A DNA stretch of 64,000 nucleotides from Agreia sp. Leaf210 (GCF_001421485.1 NZ_LMKK01000001.1:191717-255716), one strand, 5' to 3'. Positions 9,863-22,457 are shown, counted from the stretch's first letter. The notes: a model not told the origin generated them from the sequence alone. Numbers and translations are program-made.

Positions 9863-10938
9863 TTCGAATCTCCAGACCATCTCATCAGAACGAGTTCGGC
9901 CGAGACGCCCGGCCCGAGCGCGAAGAGGGCGCACAGTTCGCCGGCCGCCGGTGTGTGATCGCGGATGCTGTCGGCCAGCACGTGCAGGACCGAGGCCGAC
10001 GACAGATTGCCGACGCGGGCCAGCGAATCCCAACTGGCGTCGAGGGCATCGGCCGGAAGCTGGAGCGCGTCGCTGAACGCCTCGAGCACCCTCGGTCCGC
10101 CGGGATGCGCGATCCAGCGCCCGATTCTGTCGACGGCGGTGTCGTGGTCGGAGAGGAACAGCGTCATGTCATGACCGAAGTGCTCGTCGATCACGTCGGC
10201 GACCCCGGCCGTCAAGACGATGCGGAACCCCGTTTCGCCGGGGTTGAACCCGAGCACGTCTCGAGTGTTGGGGTAGAGGGCGCTGCGCACGCCCACGACG
10301 TCGAATCCCTCGTCTGTGCGTGCGGCCGCGCGCTCTGCGCCGACCATCACGACGGCCGCCGCTCCGTCGCCGAAGAGTCCCGACGCCACGAGGTTCGCCA
10401 TCGAGTCGTCGTCGCGCTGCACGGTGAGCGAACACAGCTCGACCGCGATCAAGACGGCCACGCCGTGGGGGTGACCGACGAGATAGTCGTCGAGCCTGGC
10501 GATGCCCGCCGCTCCAGCAACGCAGCCGAGGCCGAACATCGGCACGCGCTTCACATCCGATCTGAGCCCGATTCGCGGAACCAGGAGGGCATCGATGGAG
10601 GGCGCGGACACGCCGGTGACCGAGGTGAACAAGACGAAGTCGACTTCGTCGGCGGCGATCCCGGACTGCGCCAGGGCATCGGCGAGAGCCTCCTCGGCGA
10701 GATCGGTCGCGGCCTCGATGAAGATGTCGTTCGTGGTCGTGAAGCTCTGCTCTTCGAGGTACCGCTCGATCGGCAGCACCAGGTGACGACGCTCGACCCG
10801 GCTCGATTCGTGCAGACGCCGCAGCACAGCCTGCTTCGACCGGTCACGCGTGATCATCGGCGCTATCGCCTCGGTGATGTCCTTCTGGGCATACGAGTTC
10901 GAAGGAAGAGCGGCTGATACCCCGACGATTCGCGACAC
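9859..10938 (-). CDS. Type III polyketide synthase (chalcone/alkylresorcinol synthase family)
   Basis: 359 residues with a GTG start. The homodimeric KASIII-like enzyme extends an acyl-CoA with malonyl-CoA and cyclises the chain. The full triad is present: Cys139 in MFGLGCVAGAAGIAR, His278 in WIAHPGGPRVLEAF and Asn311 in RVGNLSSASVLHVL. The C-terminal LFALGPGVSAELVL block is also typical. It heads a four-gene overlapping operon (PKS, ICMT-like, flavoprotein, MpaB-like). No in-cluster acyl carrier or thioesterase is seen. A divergent acyl-CoA ligase may provide the starter. The product is probably an alkyl-resorcinol or -pyrone type phenolic lipid; chain length cannot be read from the sequence. 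Confidence 0.92.
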   Translation of the reverse strand: MSRIVGVSAALPSNSYAQKDITEAIAPMITRDRSKQAVLRRLHESSRVERRHLVLPIERYLEEQSFTTTNDIFIEAATDLAEEALADALAQSGIAADEVDFVLFTSVTGVSAPSIDALLVPRIGLRSDVKRVPMFGLGCVAGAAGIARLDDYLVGHPHGVAVLIAVELCSLTVQRDDDSMANLVASGLFGDGAAAVVMVGAERAAARTDEGFDVVGVRSALYPNTRDVLGFNPGETGFRIVLTAGVADVIDEHFGHDMTLFLSDHDTAVDRIGRWIAHPGGPRVLEAFSDALQLPADALDASWDSLARVGNLSSASVLHVLADSIRDHTPAAGELCALFALGPGVSAELVLMRWSGDSK

Positions 10939-10944
10939 GCTCGC

Positions 10945-10950
10945 ACGGTA
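10945..10950 (-). promoter_or_regulatory. Leaderless -10 element of the type III PKS operon
   Basis: On the minus strand TACCGT lies exactly six bases before the GTG start at 10938, with no Shine-Dalgarno sequence between. TANNNT followed by 6-7 bases and the start codon is the known layout of actinobacterial leaderless promoters, where transcription begins at the start codon. No good -35 hexamer was recognised. Confidence 0.45.
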
Positions 10951-11036
10951 GCACGATGCATGCGTCTCGATCGACGCCCATGAGACAGCCCTTCGACTGC
11001 GTCATAATGACCTCACGACGACGCGAAGGGCAACGA

Positions 11037-12728
11037 ATGACCATCGAGACCGACCGGCCATGGGTTTCCCAGTATGCAGACGGCGTACCCTCCACGATCG
11101 AGCTGCCGACGGGGTCTCTCGTCGACATGCTCGACGCTTCTATCAGTGCGTTCCGCTCCAACGTCGCGCTCGACTTCTTCGGTTCGACCACGACCTATGC
11201 CGAGCTCGGAATGCTTGTGGCACGAGCGGCCGAAGGGCTGCGCCGCGCGGGCGTCGGCCACGGCGACAGGGTCGCCCTGGTTTTGCCGAACTGCCCGCAG
11301 CACGTCATCGCCTTCTACGCCGTGCTTCGGCTGGGTGCGGTCGTCGTGGAGCACAACCCGCTCTACACGGACCGTGAGATGCGCCATCAGTTCGAAGACC
11401 ACGGCGCCAAGGTCGCCATCGTGTGGGACAAGGTGGGTGACCGCATCCACGCGATGCCCGCCGACGTTGCGTTCGACACGGTCATCGCGGTCGATGTGAC
11501 CCGCGCCATGCCGCTCTCCAAGAGACTCGCCCTGCGCCTGCCGGTGCCGAAGGCCCGCGAGGCGCGTAAGGCGCTCACCGCAGACTCGAAGCGCAGCACG
11601 CCGTGGGAGAAGCTCCTCAATCACCGGCCGATCCGACGCTCCGTGCCACGGCCCTCGGTCGACGACCTCGCCGTGATCCAGTACACCAGCGGCACGACCG
11701 GAACGCCGAAGGGCGCGAAGCTCACCCACCTCAATCTGCATGCGAATGCCCTGCAGGGGCGAGCGTGGGTTCCCGGGATGGTGGCGGGCAAGGAGGTCAT
11801 CTACGCCGTCCTGCCCATGTTCCACGCATATGGGCTCACGCTCTGCCTCACCTTCGCGATGAACAGCGGTGCCCGGCTCGTGTTGCTGCCGAAGTTCGAC
11901 GTCGACCTCGTCCTCGACGCGGCCAAGTCGCATCCGCCCACGTTCCTTCCCGCCGTGCCGCCCATCTACGAGCGGCTCGCCCTGGGTGCCGAGAAGCGCA
12001 AGGTCGATCTCACGGGCATCCGGTTCGCCATCTCGGGTGCAATGAATCTGCCGGTCTCCACCGTCGAACTCTGGGAGAAGGCCACGGGCGGTTACCTGGT
12101 CGAGGGCTACGGACTCACCGAGACCTCCCCCGTCGCACTGGGCAATCCCATCGGCCCGAGCCGTCGGCCCGGCACCGTCGGCGTGCCCTTTCCCAGCACG
12201 GAGATCCGCGTGGTCGATCCCGACGACACCTCCGTCGATAGGGCGCCGGGCGAAGAGGGCGAACTGCTGATCCGTGGCCCGCAGGTGTTCCAGGGGTACT
12301 GGCAGAAGTCCGATGAGACCGACGCCGTGCTGCTCGACGGCGGCTGGTTCCGCACGGGCGACATCTGCACGCAGGATGCCGATGGCTTCGTCACGATCGT
12401 CGACCGCATCAAGGAGCTCATCATCACGGGCGGCTTCAACGTCGCGCCCTCAGAGGTCGAAGACGCGCTCCGACAGCACCCCGGAGTCGCCGATGTGGCT
12501 GTGGTCGGCATGCCCAGCGGCGGCGGCGGAGAAGACGTCGTAGCGGCGGTGGTGCTGTCTTCCAAGGCCGACTTCGACGAGAAGAAGTTCCGCGACTGGT
12601 GCCGCGATCAGCTCACCGCGTACAAGGTGCCGAAGAGGATCGTGGTCATCGACGAGCTCCCGAAATCGCTGATCGGCAAGGTGCTGCGCCGGGCGGTCAG
12701 GGAGCAGCTGCTGGCCGACCGCGGCTGA
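11037..12728 (+). CDS. Long-chain acyl-CoA ligase (AMP-forming)
   Basis: 563 residues of the ANL superfamily. The enzyme activates a carboxylic acid as acyl-AMP and transfers it to CoA. The P-loop motif is at 216-228 (YTSGTTGTPKGAK), the A5-type motif GYGLTETSPV at about 357-366, the hinge region at TGDICTQDADGFVTIVDRIKELIITGG, and the C-terminal catalytic Lys548 in PKSLIGKVLRR. The ATG at 11037 has GAAGGG upstream. It is transcribed divergently from the type III PKS operon, so it could prepare a fatty acyl starter, but a general beta-oxidation role is also possible. A CATAAT element at 11003-11008 is a weak -10 candidate. Confidence 0.92.
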   Translation: MTIETDRPWVSQYADGVPSTIELPTGSLVDMLDASISAFRSNVALDFFGSTTTYAELGMLVARAAEGLRRAGVGHGDRVALVLPNCPQHVIAFYAVLRLGAVVVEHNPLYTDREMRHQFEDHGAKVAIVWDKVGDRIHAMPADVAFDTVIAVDVTRAMPLSKRLALRLPVPKAREARKALTADSKRSTPWEKLLNHRPIRRSVPRPSVDDLAVIQYTSGTTGTPKGAKLTHLNLHANALQGRAWVPGMVAGKEVIYAVLPMFHAYGLTLCLTFAMNSGARLVLLPKFDVDLVLDAAKSHPPTFLPAVPPIYERLALGAEKRKVDLTGIRFAISGAMNLPVSTVELWEKATGGYLVEGYGLTETSPVALGNPIGPSRRPGTVGVPFPSTEIRVVDPDDTSVDRAPGEEGELLIRGPQVFQGYWQKSDETDAVLLDGGWFRTGDICTQDADGFVTIVDRIKELIITGGFNVAPSEVEDALRQHPGVADVAVVGMPSGGGGEDVVAAVVLSSKADFDEKKFRDWCRDQLTAYKVPKRIVVIDELPKSLIGKVLRRAVREQLLADRG

Positions 12729-12744
12729 GCCGGGAGTTGGAGAC

Positions 12745-13275
12745 CTAGGAGGCTTCGGGCAGGGCCGAGGCCGGAAACACGGGCGCGGACAGCAGGGCGA
12801 CCTTCACGGATCCACCCTTGGTGACCTGCTCGCCCAGCTGCACGAAGCCGAGCCGATCGTGGAATGCCAGAGATCCGGGGTTCGGCGGATCGAGGTTGAC
12901 CTCGCACGTGACTTCCGCGAGTCCGGCCAGCTCCGCCTCGGCGAAGACACGCTCGTACAGGATCTGTCCGAGACCCCTGCCGCGCATGCCCTGGTGTACG
13001 ACGATGCGGTCGACGTACAGAAAGTCACCGCCGCGCTCTTCGAACCAGCGGTAGTTCTCGCTGTCGTAGTCGTTGCCCGCCGTCAGCGTGATGACGAGAC
13101 CGAGCGGGTCGCGCGGGGAGGCGTCATCGACGACGATGACGGCCGAATGCGCCATCGACACGAGATCGAGCAGTTCCGCCTCGTCGAGCAGATTGACCGC
13201 GGGTATCGCCCCGTTGTTCATCGCCAGAAGCGAAGTCAGATCGGTGGCGTCGATATCTCTGGTCGTCAAGGTCAC
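12745..13275 (-). CDS. GNAT family N-acetyltransferase
   Basis: 176 residues with a GTG start. GNAT enzymes move an acetyl group from acetyl-CoA to an amine. The acetyl-CoA motif A is visible as VDRIVVHQGMRGRGLGQILYERV (Arg-Gly-x-Gly loop), followed by EVTCEVNLDPPNPGSLAFHDRLGFVQLG, the usual motif B with its Asn-Pro and Phe-x-x-Lys/Arg-x-Gly-Phe elements. The substrate is unknown. It converges on the acyl-CoA ligase (16 bases apart) and shares no operon with it. Confidence 0.85.
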   Translation of the reverse strand: MTLTTRDIDATDLTSLLAMNNGAIPAVNLLDEAELLDLVSMAHSAVIVVDDASPRDPLGLVITLTAGNDYDSENYRWFEERGGDFLYVDRIVVHQGMRGRGLGQILYERVFAEAELAGLAEVTCEVNLDPPNPGSLAFHDRLGFVQLGEQVTKGGSVKVALLSAPVFPASALPEAS

Positions 13276-13371
13276 CCCGAGAGCCTATCCGCACCGGCTC
13301 GGCGGAATGCGCACCGCCATGATGGACTTATACCCAGGACTATGACGAGCACTGCCGACAGGAGCCCCATC

Positions 13372-13944
13372 GTGACCATCGACTGGCTGACACTGCAGAA
13401 CACCGCCCACGCCGAGTTCACCGCTCGCCTGAACGCGGTGACCGATTGGAACGCGCCTACGCCCGACACAGACTGGAACACCCGTCAGCTCGTGACCCAC
13501 GTCATCGAAGAGCAGCAGTGGGTGCCGCTGCTGCTCGAGGGCCGCAGCCTGCGTCAGGCGCGATCGCTCAAGCGGCCGCTGTCGAGCGATCTCGCGGCAG
13601 AGTGGGCTCAGTACTCGAAGGCTGCCACCGACGCGTGGCGATCGGCTGCACCGGATGCTCAGGTGCAGCTCTCGTACGACACAGTGACAGTCACCGAATA
13701 CCTGCGCGAGCAGGTCTCCGACGTCACGATCCACACCTGGGACCTCGCGCGGGCGACCCGGACCGCTGAGGTCATCGACGAACGGCTGATCGCGGCTGTC
13801 TACACGGTCTTCGAACCGCAGAAAGAGACGCTCGAAGCCTCGGGTCTGTTCAGCTCGCCGATTCCCGTTCCCGAGCACGCGCCGCTGCAGTCGAAACTGC
13901 TCGCTCTGACGGGCCGCGACGACAGGCTTCCGCTCTCCGCGTAG
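13372..13944 (+). CDS. Maleylpyruvate isomerase-like (MDMPI/DinB-fold, TIGR03086-type) protein
   Basis: 190 residues from the GTG at 13372, which has AGGAG 8 bases upstream; an in-frame ATG at 13342 would add ten residues. The fold is a DinB/MDMPI four-helix metal-binding bundle: DWNTRQLVTHVIEEQQWVPLLLEG supplies the first His, and VSDVTIHTWDLARAT the later His-x-Trp-Asp-x-Ala signature. Characterised relatives include mycothiol-dependent maleylpyruvate isomerase, and actinobacteria carry many paralogues of unknown substrate. A mycothiol-linked or metal-dependent role is inferred from the family only. Confidence 0.75.
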   Translation: MTIDWLTLQNTAHAEFTARLNAVTDWNAPTPDTDWNTRQLVTHVIEEQQWVPLLLEGRSLRQARSLKRPLSSDLAAEWAQYSKAATDAWRSAAPDAQVQLSYDTVTVTEYLREQVSDVTIHTWDLARATRTAEVIDERLIAAVYTVFEPQKETLEASGLFSSPIPVPEHAPLQSKLLALTGRDDRLPLSA

Positions 13945-14032
13945 CGACGAATGAGGGCACCGTCAGGAATGCGCAATAACCTTTTTGTCTAGGCGGCCCA
14001 CCCGAGACACCGCCTCGCCCCCGAGGAGCTTC

Positions 14033-14962
14033 ATGTCGACCGCACCCCCGCTATCCATCCCCGATCAGCACGGCAGACGCGTGATCATCACCGGCGCCAA
14101 CAGCGGGCTCGGCCTCGAGGCGGCACGCCGCCTCTCTGCCGCCGGCGCCCACGTCGTGATGGCCGCCCGAACGGCGGAGAAGAACGCCGGAGCCGCCGAC
14201 ACCATCCGCAAGACGGTTCCCGACGCATCCCTGCAGCTCGAGAGCCTCGATCTCGCATCTCTGGCCAGTGTGAGGGCGTTCGCCGATCGCATGAATGCCG
14301 AGAAGACGCCCACCGACATCCTGATCAACAACGCAGGCGTTATGGCGGTGCCCACGAGGCACACCACCGAAGACGGCTTCGAGCTGCAGTTCGGCACGAA
14401 CCACCTCGGGCACTTCGCTCTCACGGCGCAGCTGCTTCCCTCGCTGACAGCCGCCGAAGCGCCCCGGGTCGTCACCCTGTCGAGCGTGATGCACTGGATC
14501 GGTCGCATCCGCTTCGGCGACCTCAACGCCGAGAAGAAGTACAACGCGTGGCTCGCCTACGGCCAGTCGAAACTGGCCAACCTCCTCTTCGCCCACGAGT
14601 TGCAGCGCCGAAGCGACGCCGCCGGATGGGGGCTGCTGAGCGCTGCTGCGCATCCTGGTTCGAGCCGCACGAATCTGCAGAACGCGGGCCCGCAGTTGGG
14701 CCGCGACAAGCCGGCCAGCGCTCTCGTCGAGCGATTCATGCAATCGCCCGGCTTCTCTCAGGACGCCGAGCAGGGCACAGAACCCGAACTGTTCGCCGCG
14801 ACCTGGGCGAGCGTGTCCGGCGGCGACTACGTCGGGCCCACGGGCGCATTCGGCCTGACGGGTCCTCCCGGGCGCGCCAAACAGAGCCGACGGGCCCTCG
14901 ATCAGAGGGTGGCCATGCGGCTCTGGGCTGCGTCAGAAGACCTGACCGGCATCGACTTCTAG
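14033..14962 (+). CDS. Short-chain dehydrogenase/reductase
   Basis: 309 residues from an ATG with GAGGAG at 14022-14027. The classical SDR elements are all present: cofactor loop [24 protein letters not shown], the catalytic Ser in [11 protein letters not shown], and [11 protein letters not shown] carrying the Tyr-x-x-x-Lys pair. The arrangement and the [16 protein letters not shown] block resemble the retinol-dehydrogenase/WW-domain oxidoreductase-like SDR group. The preferred substrate is unknown. It stands alone: convergent to gatB on the right and about 90 bases after the preceding gene. Confidence 0.9.
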   Translation: MSTAPPLSIPDQHGRRVIITGANSGLGLEAARRLSAAGAHVVMAARTAEKNAGAADTIRKTVPDASLQLESLDLASLASVRAFADRMNAEKTPTDILINNAGVMAVPTRHTTEDGFELQFGTNHLGHFALTAQLLPSLTAAEAPRVVTLSSVMHWIGRIRFGDLNAEKKYNAWLAYGQSKLANLLFAHELQRRSDAAGWGLLSAAAHPGSSRTNLQNAGPQLGRDKPASALVERFMQSPGFSQDAEQGTEPELFAATWASVSGGDYVGPTGAFGLTGPPGRAKQSRRALDQRVAMRLWAASEDLTGIDF

Positions 14963-14979
14963 CCGAAGTTCAGCCCGGA

Positions 14980-16497
14980 CTACTCCGGAAGCGCGGTCGC
15001 CCGCTCGAGCACCAGCTCACGCACGCGCGCGGCGTCTGCCTGGCCCTTCATCGCCTTCATCACGGCTCCGATCACGGCGCCGGCGGCCTGCACCTTGCCG
15101 TCGCGGATCTTGGCCAGCACATCGGGCTGGCTCTGCAGAGCCTCGTCGATGGCGGCGATCAGCGCGCCGTCGTCTGACACGACGGCCAGGCCGCGCGCAT
15201 CCACGACCTGCTGAGGTGTGCCCTCGCCCGCGATGACACCCTCGAGAACCTGCCGCGCGAGGCGATCGGTGAGCGTGCCAGCATCGACGAGTGCGACGAG
15301 CTGAGCGACCTGGAGCGGCGTGACGAGGGTAGTGGCGTCGACGCCCTGGGCGTTGGCCGTCCGGGCGATCTCCCCGGTCCACCACTTGCGGGCGGAGGCG
15401 GGAGAGGCACCGGCGGCGACGGTGTCGATGACCTCGTTGACCAGGCCGGAGTTCGTCAGGTCCTGGAACTCCAGATCGGTGAAGTTCCACTCGGTCTTGA
15501 GCCGGCGACGACGGATCGCGGGAGCCTCGGGAAGGGCGGCACGCAGTTCCTCGATGAGCTCGGGCGAGGGCACGACGGGAAGCAGATCGGGCTCCGGGAA
15601 GTACCGGTAGTCGTCGGCGTCGGACTTGGGGCGGCCTGCGGAGGTCTGGCCCGTGTCCTCGTGCCAGTGCCGGGTCTCCTGCGTGATCGTTCCGCCGTCG
15701 TCGAGGATGGCGGCCTGGCGCTGGATCTCGTAGCGGATGGCGCGCTCGACGCTGCGCAGCGAGTTGACGTTCTTCGTCTCGGTGCGTGTTCCGAGCGGCG
15801 CGGGCGGCTCGCCCTCGGGCGTACGCCGGCGCAGCGAGATGTTCGCGTCGCAGCGCAGGTTTCCGCGCTCCATGCGGGCCTCTGAGATACCCAGGCCCAC
15901 GACGATGTCGCGAATCGTCGACACGTACGCCTTGGCCAATTCAGGGGCGTCGGCTTCGGCACCATAGATGATGTCGGTCACGATCTCGACGAGAGGCACA
16001 CCGGCGCGGTTGTAGTCGACGAGCGAATACTCGGCGCCCTGGATGCGACCGGTCGCGCCGCCCACATGGGTGAGCTTTCCGGCGTCTTCCTCCATGTGCG
16101 CCCGTTCGATCGGCACCGTGAAGAGTCGGCCGTTGGGGAGCTCGACCTCGACGGAACCCGCGAAGGCGATGGGCTCATCGCTCTGCGAGATCTGGTAGTT
16201 CTTCGCCAGGTCGGGGTAGAAGTAGTTCTTACGGGCGAAGCGGCTCGTCGGCGCGATGGAGCAGCCGAGGGCCAGGCCCAGGCTGATGGCGTAACGCACG
16301 GCCTGGCCGTTGACGACGGGAAGCGACCCTGGCAGCCCTAGATCGACGGGCGTGATGTTGGTGTTGGGCTCTCCGCCGAAGTAGTTGGGCGCGTCGGAGA
16401 ACATCTTGGTCTTGGTGCTGAGCTCGATGTGCACCTCGAAGCCGAGCACCGGCTCGAACAGTTCGAGAGCGCGGTCGTAGTCCATCAATTTCGCCAT
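14980..16497 (-). CDS. gatB: Asp-tRNA(Asn)/Glu-tRNA(Gln) amidotransferase subunit B
   Basis: 505 residues, last gene of gatC-gatA-gatB. With GatA and GatC it amidates misacylated Glu-tRNA(Gln) or Asp-tRNA(Asn). Visible are the N-terminal kinase-like domain ([57 protein letters not shown]) and the C-terminal YqeY-like tail that contacts tRNA ([21 protein letters not shown]). The start overlaps the gatA stop by one base (TGATG), so translation is coupled. Length is normal for the family. Confidence 0.97.
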   Translation of the reverse strand: MAKLMDYDRALELFEPVLGFEVHIELSTKTKMFSDAPNYFGGEPNTNITPVDLGLPGSLPVVNGQAVRYAISLGLALGCSIAPTSRFARKNYFYPDLAKNYQISQSDEPIAFAGSVEVELPNGRLFTVPIERAHMEEDAGKLTHVGGATGRIQGAEYSLVDYNRAGVPLVEIVTDIIYGAEADAPELAKAYVSTIRDIVVGLGISEARMERGNLRCDANISLRRRTPEGEPPAPLGTRTETKNVNSLRSVERAIRYEIQRQAAILDDGGTITQETRHWHEDTGQTSAGRPKSDADDYRYFPEPDLLPVVPSPELIEELRAALPEAPAIRRRRLKTEWNFTDLEFQDLTNSGLVNEVIDTVAAGASPASARKWWTGEIARTANAQGVDATTLVTPLQVAQLVALVDAGTLTDRLARQVLEGVIAGEGTPQQVVDARGLAVVSDDGALIAAIDEALQSQPDVLAKIRDGKVQAAGAVIGAVMKAMKGQADAARVRELVLERATALPE

Positions 16498-18032
16498 CAG
16501 ACGGCTCCCTCATCGGTCGCGTTCATTTCACTAAAAGAGAGGTCGGGAGCCTGGCTCAGGAGCGTGTGGCCCCATTTCTGCTCGAGCAGGGCTTCGAGCG
16601 CCGCCGCGACGCCATAGAGTCGGGCGTCTTCGCGCGCCGGTGCCAAGAACTGGATGCCGACGGGCAGACCGTCTTCGGCGGCCAGTCCTGCGGGAACCGA
16701 GATCCCGGGGATGCCGGCGAGGTTGGCCGGGATCGTCGCGATGTCGTTGAGGTACATCGACAGCGGATCGCCGGTCTTCTCGCCGAGCTTGAACGCCGTG
16801 GTCGGAGCCGTCGGCGACACCAGCACGTCGGCGTTGGCGAACGCAGCTGCGAAGTCGCGCTGCACGAGCGTGCGCACCTTCTGGGCACTGCCGTAGTAGG
16901 CATCGTAGTAGCCGGCGGAGAGAGCGTAGGTGCCGAGGATGATGCGGCGCTTCGTCTCTGCACCGAAGCCCTGTTCGCGGGTGGCGCTCATCACGTCTTC
17001 GACGGTTCCGCCACCCTTCGGGTTGACCCTCAGGCCGAAGCGCACGGAGTCGAACTTGGCGAGGTTGCTGGAGGCCTCGGCGGGCATGATCAGGTAGTAC
17101 GCGGCGATCGCGTGTTCGACGCTCGGAAGCTCGACCTCGGTGATGATCGCGCCGGCCCCCTCGAGAAGGGCCAGGGCTTCGCGGAAGCGTTCCATGACGC
17201 CCGGCTGGAAGCCGTCGCCCTGGAGCTCTTTGATGACGCCGATACGGAGACCCGCGACGTCGGCATTGCGCACGGCCTCGGCGAACGAGGGCCAGACGTC
17301 GGTAAGTGACGTGGAGTCTCGCGGGTCGTGGCCGCCGATCACGTCGTGCAGCAGGGCCGAGTCGAGGACGGTGCGCGAGACCGGGCCGATCTGGTCGAGG
17401 CTGGAGGCGAGGGCGATGGCGCCGTAGCGGCTGACTCCGCCGTACGTGGGCTTGAGGCCCACGGTTCCCGTGACGTGGGCGGGCTGGCGGATGGATCCGC
17501 CGGTGTCGCTGCCGAGCGCGAAGGGAGCTTCGAAGGCGGCGACAGCCGCGGCAGAGCCACCACCGGAGCCTCCGGGGATACGCTCCAGATCCCACGGGTT
17601 GTGCGTCGGGCCGTAGGCGGAGTGCTCGGTCGACGAGCCCATGGCGAACTCGTCCATGTTGGTCTTGCCCAGCGAGACGAGGCCCGCGGCCCGCAGCTTG
17701 GTCATGACCGTGGCGTCGTAGGGCGGTACCCAGCCCTCGAGGATCTTCGAGCCGCTGGTGGTGGGCATGCCCTTGGTGACGATGACGTCTTTGATGGCGA
17801 TCGGCACACCGGCAAGGGGGTGCAACTGCTCACCGGCCGCACGGCGACGGTCGATATCGGCCGCCTCGGCGAGGGCGCTGTCGGATGCGACATGCAGGAA
17901 CGCGTGCACCGCGCCTTCGACCGCGGCGATGCGGTCGAGGTGGGCCTGCGTGGCCTCCACCGAGCTCACCTCTTTCGAGGCGAGCTTGGCTGCGAGGGCG
18001 TCGGCGGTGAGCCTGGTCAGATCGGATGTCAT
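16497..18032 (-). CDS. gatA: Asp-tRNA(Asn)/Glu-tRNA(Gln) amidotransferase subunit A
   Basis: 511 residues. The amidase subunit releases ammonia from glutamine for GatB. The Ser-cisSer-Lys triad is visible as Lys81 ([10 protein letters not shown]), Ser156 ([14 protein letters not shown]) and Ser180 ([12 protein letters not shown]). The ATG at 18032 shares a base with the gatC stop (TAATG). The frame is open further upstream, but that region is the gatC gene in another frame, so the longer start was rejected. Function and complex are well established for the family. Confidence 0.97.
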   Translation of the reverse strand: MTSDLTRLTADALAAKLASKEVSSVEATQAHLDRIAAVEGAVHAFLHVASDSALAEAADIDRRRAAGEQLHPLAGVPIAIKDVIVTKGMPTTSGSKILEGWVPPYDATVMTKLRAAGLVSLGKTNMDEFAMGSSTEHSAYGPTHNPWDLERIPGGSGGGSAAAVAAFEAPFALGSDTGGSIRQPAHVTGTVGLKPTYGGVSRYGAIALASSLDQIGPVSRTVLDSALLHDVIGGHDPRDSTSLTDVWPSFAEAVRNADVAGLRIGVIKELQGDGFQPGVMERFREALALLEGAGAIITEVELPSVEHAIAAYYLIMPAEASSNLAKFDSVRFGLRVNPKGGGTVEDVMSATREQGFGAETKRRIILGTYALSAGYYDAYYGSAQKVRTLVQRDFAAAFANADVLVSPTAPTTAFKLGEKTGDPLSMYLNDIATIPANLAGIPGISVPAGLAAEDGLPVGIQFLAPAREDARLYGVAAALEALLEQKWGHTLLSQAPDLSFSEMNATDEGAV

Positions 18033-18331
18033 TACTGCTCCTCCCCCAGGATCGCGGTGACGCGGAACCGGGAGCCGTCGTGATCGGGTGCGCCCGCCAG
18101 CGCCTCTTCGGCGGTGAGGGTCTGCCCCACAACGTCGTCGCGGAAGACGTTCTGCAGCGGGATCGGGTGGCTCGTCGCGGGCACGTCGGGCGTCGCCACC
18201 TCGGTGACCGTGGCCACGTGGTCCATGATCGACCCGAGTTCGCTGGTGAGCGACACGATCTCTTCGGGCGTCAATGCGATACGGGCGAGGTTGGCGAGGT
18301 GGGTGACCTGCTCCTGCGTGATTTCGGACAT
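18032..18331 (-). CDS. gatC: Asp-tRNA(Asn)/Glu-tRNA(Gln) amidotransferase subunit C
   Basis: 99 residues starting [20 protein letters not shown], the usual GatC N-terminus; an upstream ATG at 18349 would add six residues but the inner ATG has GGAGC at the right distance. GatC wraps around and stabilises the GatA-GatB pair. The C-terminal part ([18 protein letters not shown]) is typical. First gene of the gatCAB operon; it lies 93 bases after ligA, so both could share a transcript unless the palindrome in between terminates it. Confidence 0.95.
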   Translation of the reverse strand: MSEITQEQVTHLANLARIALTPEEIVSLTSELGSIMDHVATVTEVATPDVPATSHPIPLQNVFRDDVVGQTLTAEEALAGAPDHDGSRFRVTAILGEEQ

Positions 18332-18391
18332 GCTGCTCCGTGTCTTCATTCGGGGGGAGTTCGGACGAACCCACCGATTCTACCGGAGGCC

Positions 18392-18418
18392 CGTTCCCTG
18401 AGCTTGTCGGAGGGAACG
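18392..18418. repeat. REP-like palindrome, copy 1 (possible ligA terminator)
   Basis: CGTTCCCT and AGGGAACG form an 8-bp inverted repeat around GAGCTTGTCGG. The core CTGAGCTTGTCGGAG matches the core of the palindrome at 35893-35939 (CTGAGCCCGTCGAAG) at all but three positions, so both belong to one dispersed intergenic family. Here it lies just after the ligA stop on the minus strand and could end that transcript. Confidence 0.6.
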
Positions 18419-18424
18419 ACAGGG

Positions 18425-21903
<3,479 letters not shown>

Positions 21904-21949
21904 GGAACGAGCTTACGTGAGGGGTACGACGGCGGGGCCGGGGTGGTGC

Positions 21950-22333
21950 TTACTCGCCAGGTGTCGTAGCAGCAGCGTCTGCCTCGGCCTGGGCCTTCAT
22001 CGCGGCCTCGACGTCGAGCGCCTTGAGCTGAGCGACGAGATCGGCGAGCGCGGGCGCGGGAAGCGATCCCGCCTGGCGGAACACGGGCACGCCGTTCTTG
22101 AACGCCATGAGCGTGGGGATGGACGTGATCTGGGCGGCAGCCGCGAGCTGCTGCTGGTCTTCGGTGTCGATCTTTCCGTAGACCACATCGGTGTTGTCTT
22201 CGCTGGACTTCTCGAAGACCGGAGCGAACTGCTTACAGGGCCCGCACCAGTCGGCCCAGAAGTCGAGCAGAACGATCTCGTTCTCGGTGATGGTCTTGTC
22301 GAGGGATTCGGCGGTGACGGTAACGGTAGGCAA
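21950..22333 (-). CDS. trxA: Thioredoxin
   Basis: 127 residues from a TTG start; the family N-terminus begins right after it and GAGGAGG is spaced seven bases upstream, which decides the start. Thioredoxin reduces protein disulfides in the cytoplasm. The active site WCGPC gives Cys30 and Cys33 (FWADWCGPCKQFAPVF) and the cis-Pro is Pro73 (SIPTLMAFKNG). A 20-residue Ala/Glu-rich C-terminal tail is longer than in E. coli TrxA. The promoter region carries a SigR-type sequence and a structured leader, consistent with induction by thiol-oxidative stress. The gene is monocistronic or leads into mnmA, 46 bases downstream. Confidence 0.95.
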   Translation of the reverse strand: MPTVTVTAESLDKTITENEIVLLDFWADWCGPCKQFAPVFEKSSEDNTDVVYGKIDTEDQQQLAAAAQITSIPTLMAFKNGVPVFRQAGSLPAPALADLVAQLKALDVEAAMKAQAEADAAATTPGE

Positions 22334-22350
22334 AACGGGCCTCCTCGTGA

Positions 22351-22400
22351 AGCGTTTCGGTTGATGGTCGTGCGGTTCGCGAAACGCTACCCGCACGACC
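22351..22400 (-). promoter_or_regulatory. Structured trxA 5' leader with pseudoknot-type arm order
   Basis: Two perfect inverted repeats interlock. Arms at 22391-22400 and 22366-22375 are 10-bp complements (GGTCGTGCGG/CCGCACGACC). Arms at 22380-22388 and 22351-22359 are 9-bp complements (AGCGTTTCG/CGAAACGCT). In transcript order they run A-B-A'-B', the topology of an H-type pseudoknot or of two mutually exclusive hairpins. The last arm ends five bases before the GAGGAGG ribosome site. If the SigR-type promoter is used, the RNA starts at or next to the first arm. Function is inferred from position only. Confidence 0.5.
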
Positions 22401-22405
22401 CGTAC

Positions 22406-22432
22406 AACGAAACGGGGTTGCGCTTCATTCCC
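22406..22432 (-). promoter_or_regulatory. SigR/SigH-type promoter of trxA
   Basis: Minus strand shows GGGAAT (plus 22427-22432), an 18-base spacer and GTT followed by G (plus 22406-22408). This matches the SigR consensus of Streptomyces and its mycobacterial SigH counterpart exactly (GGGAAT, 18-19 bases, GTT). Thioredoxin genes are classical members of that regulon. The -35 element overlaps the 3' side of the catalase terminator. Confidence 0.7.
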
Positions 22433-22457
22433 CGGCCCGCCCGTGGGCGGGCCGGGG
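22430..22457 (-). terminator. Strong GC hairpin after the catalase gene
   Basis: A perfect 13-bp inverted repeat (CCCCGGCCCGCCC and its complement) with almost no loop, starting eight bases after the catalase stop on the minus strand. There is no U-tract, as is common for actinobacterial terminators. Its far side overlaps the -35 of the trxA promoter. Confidence 0.7.
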
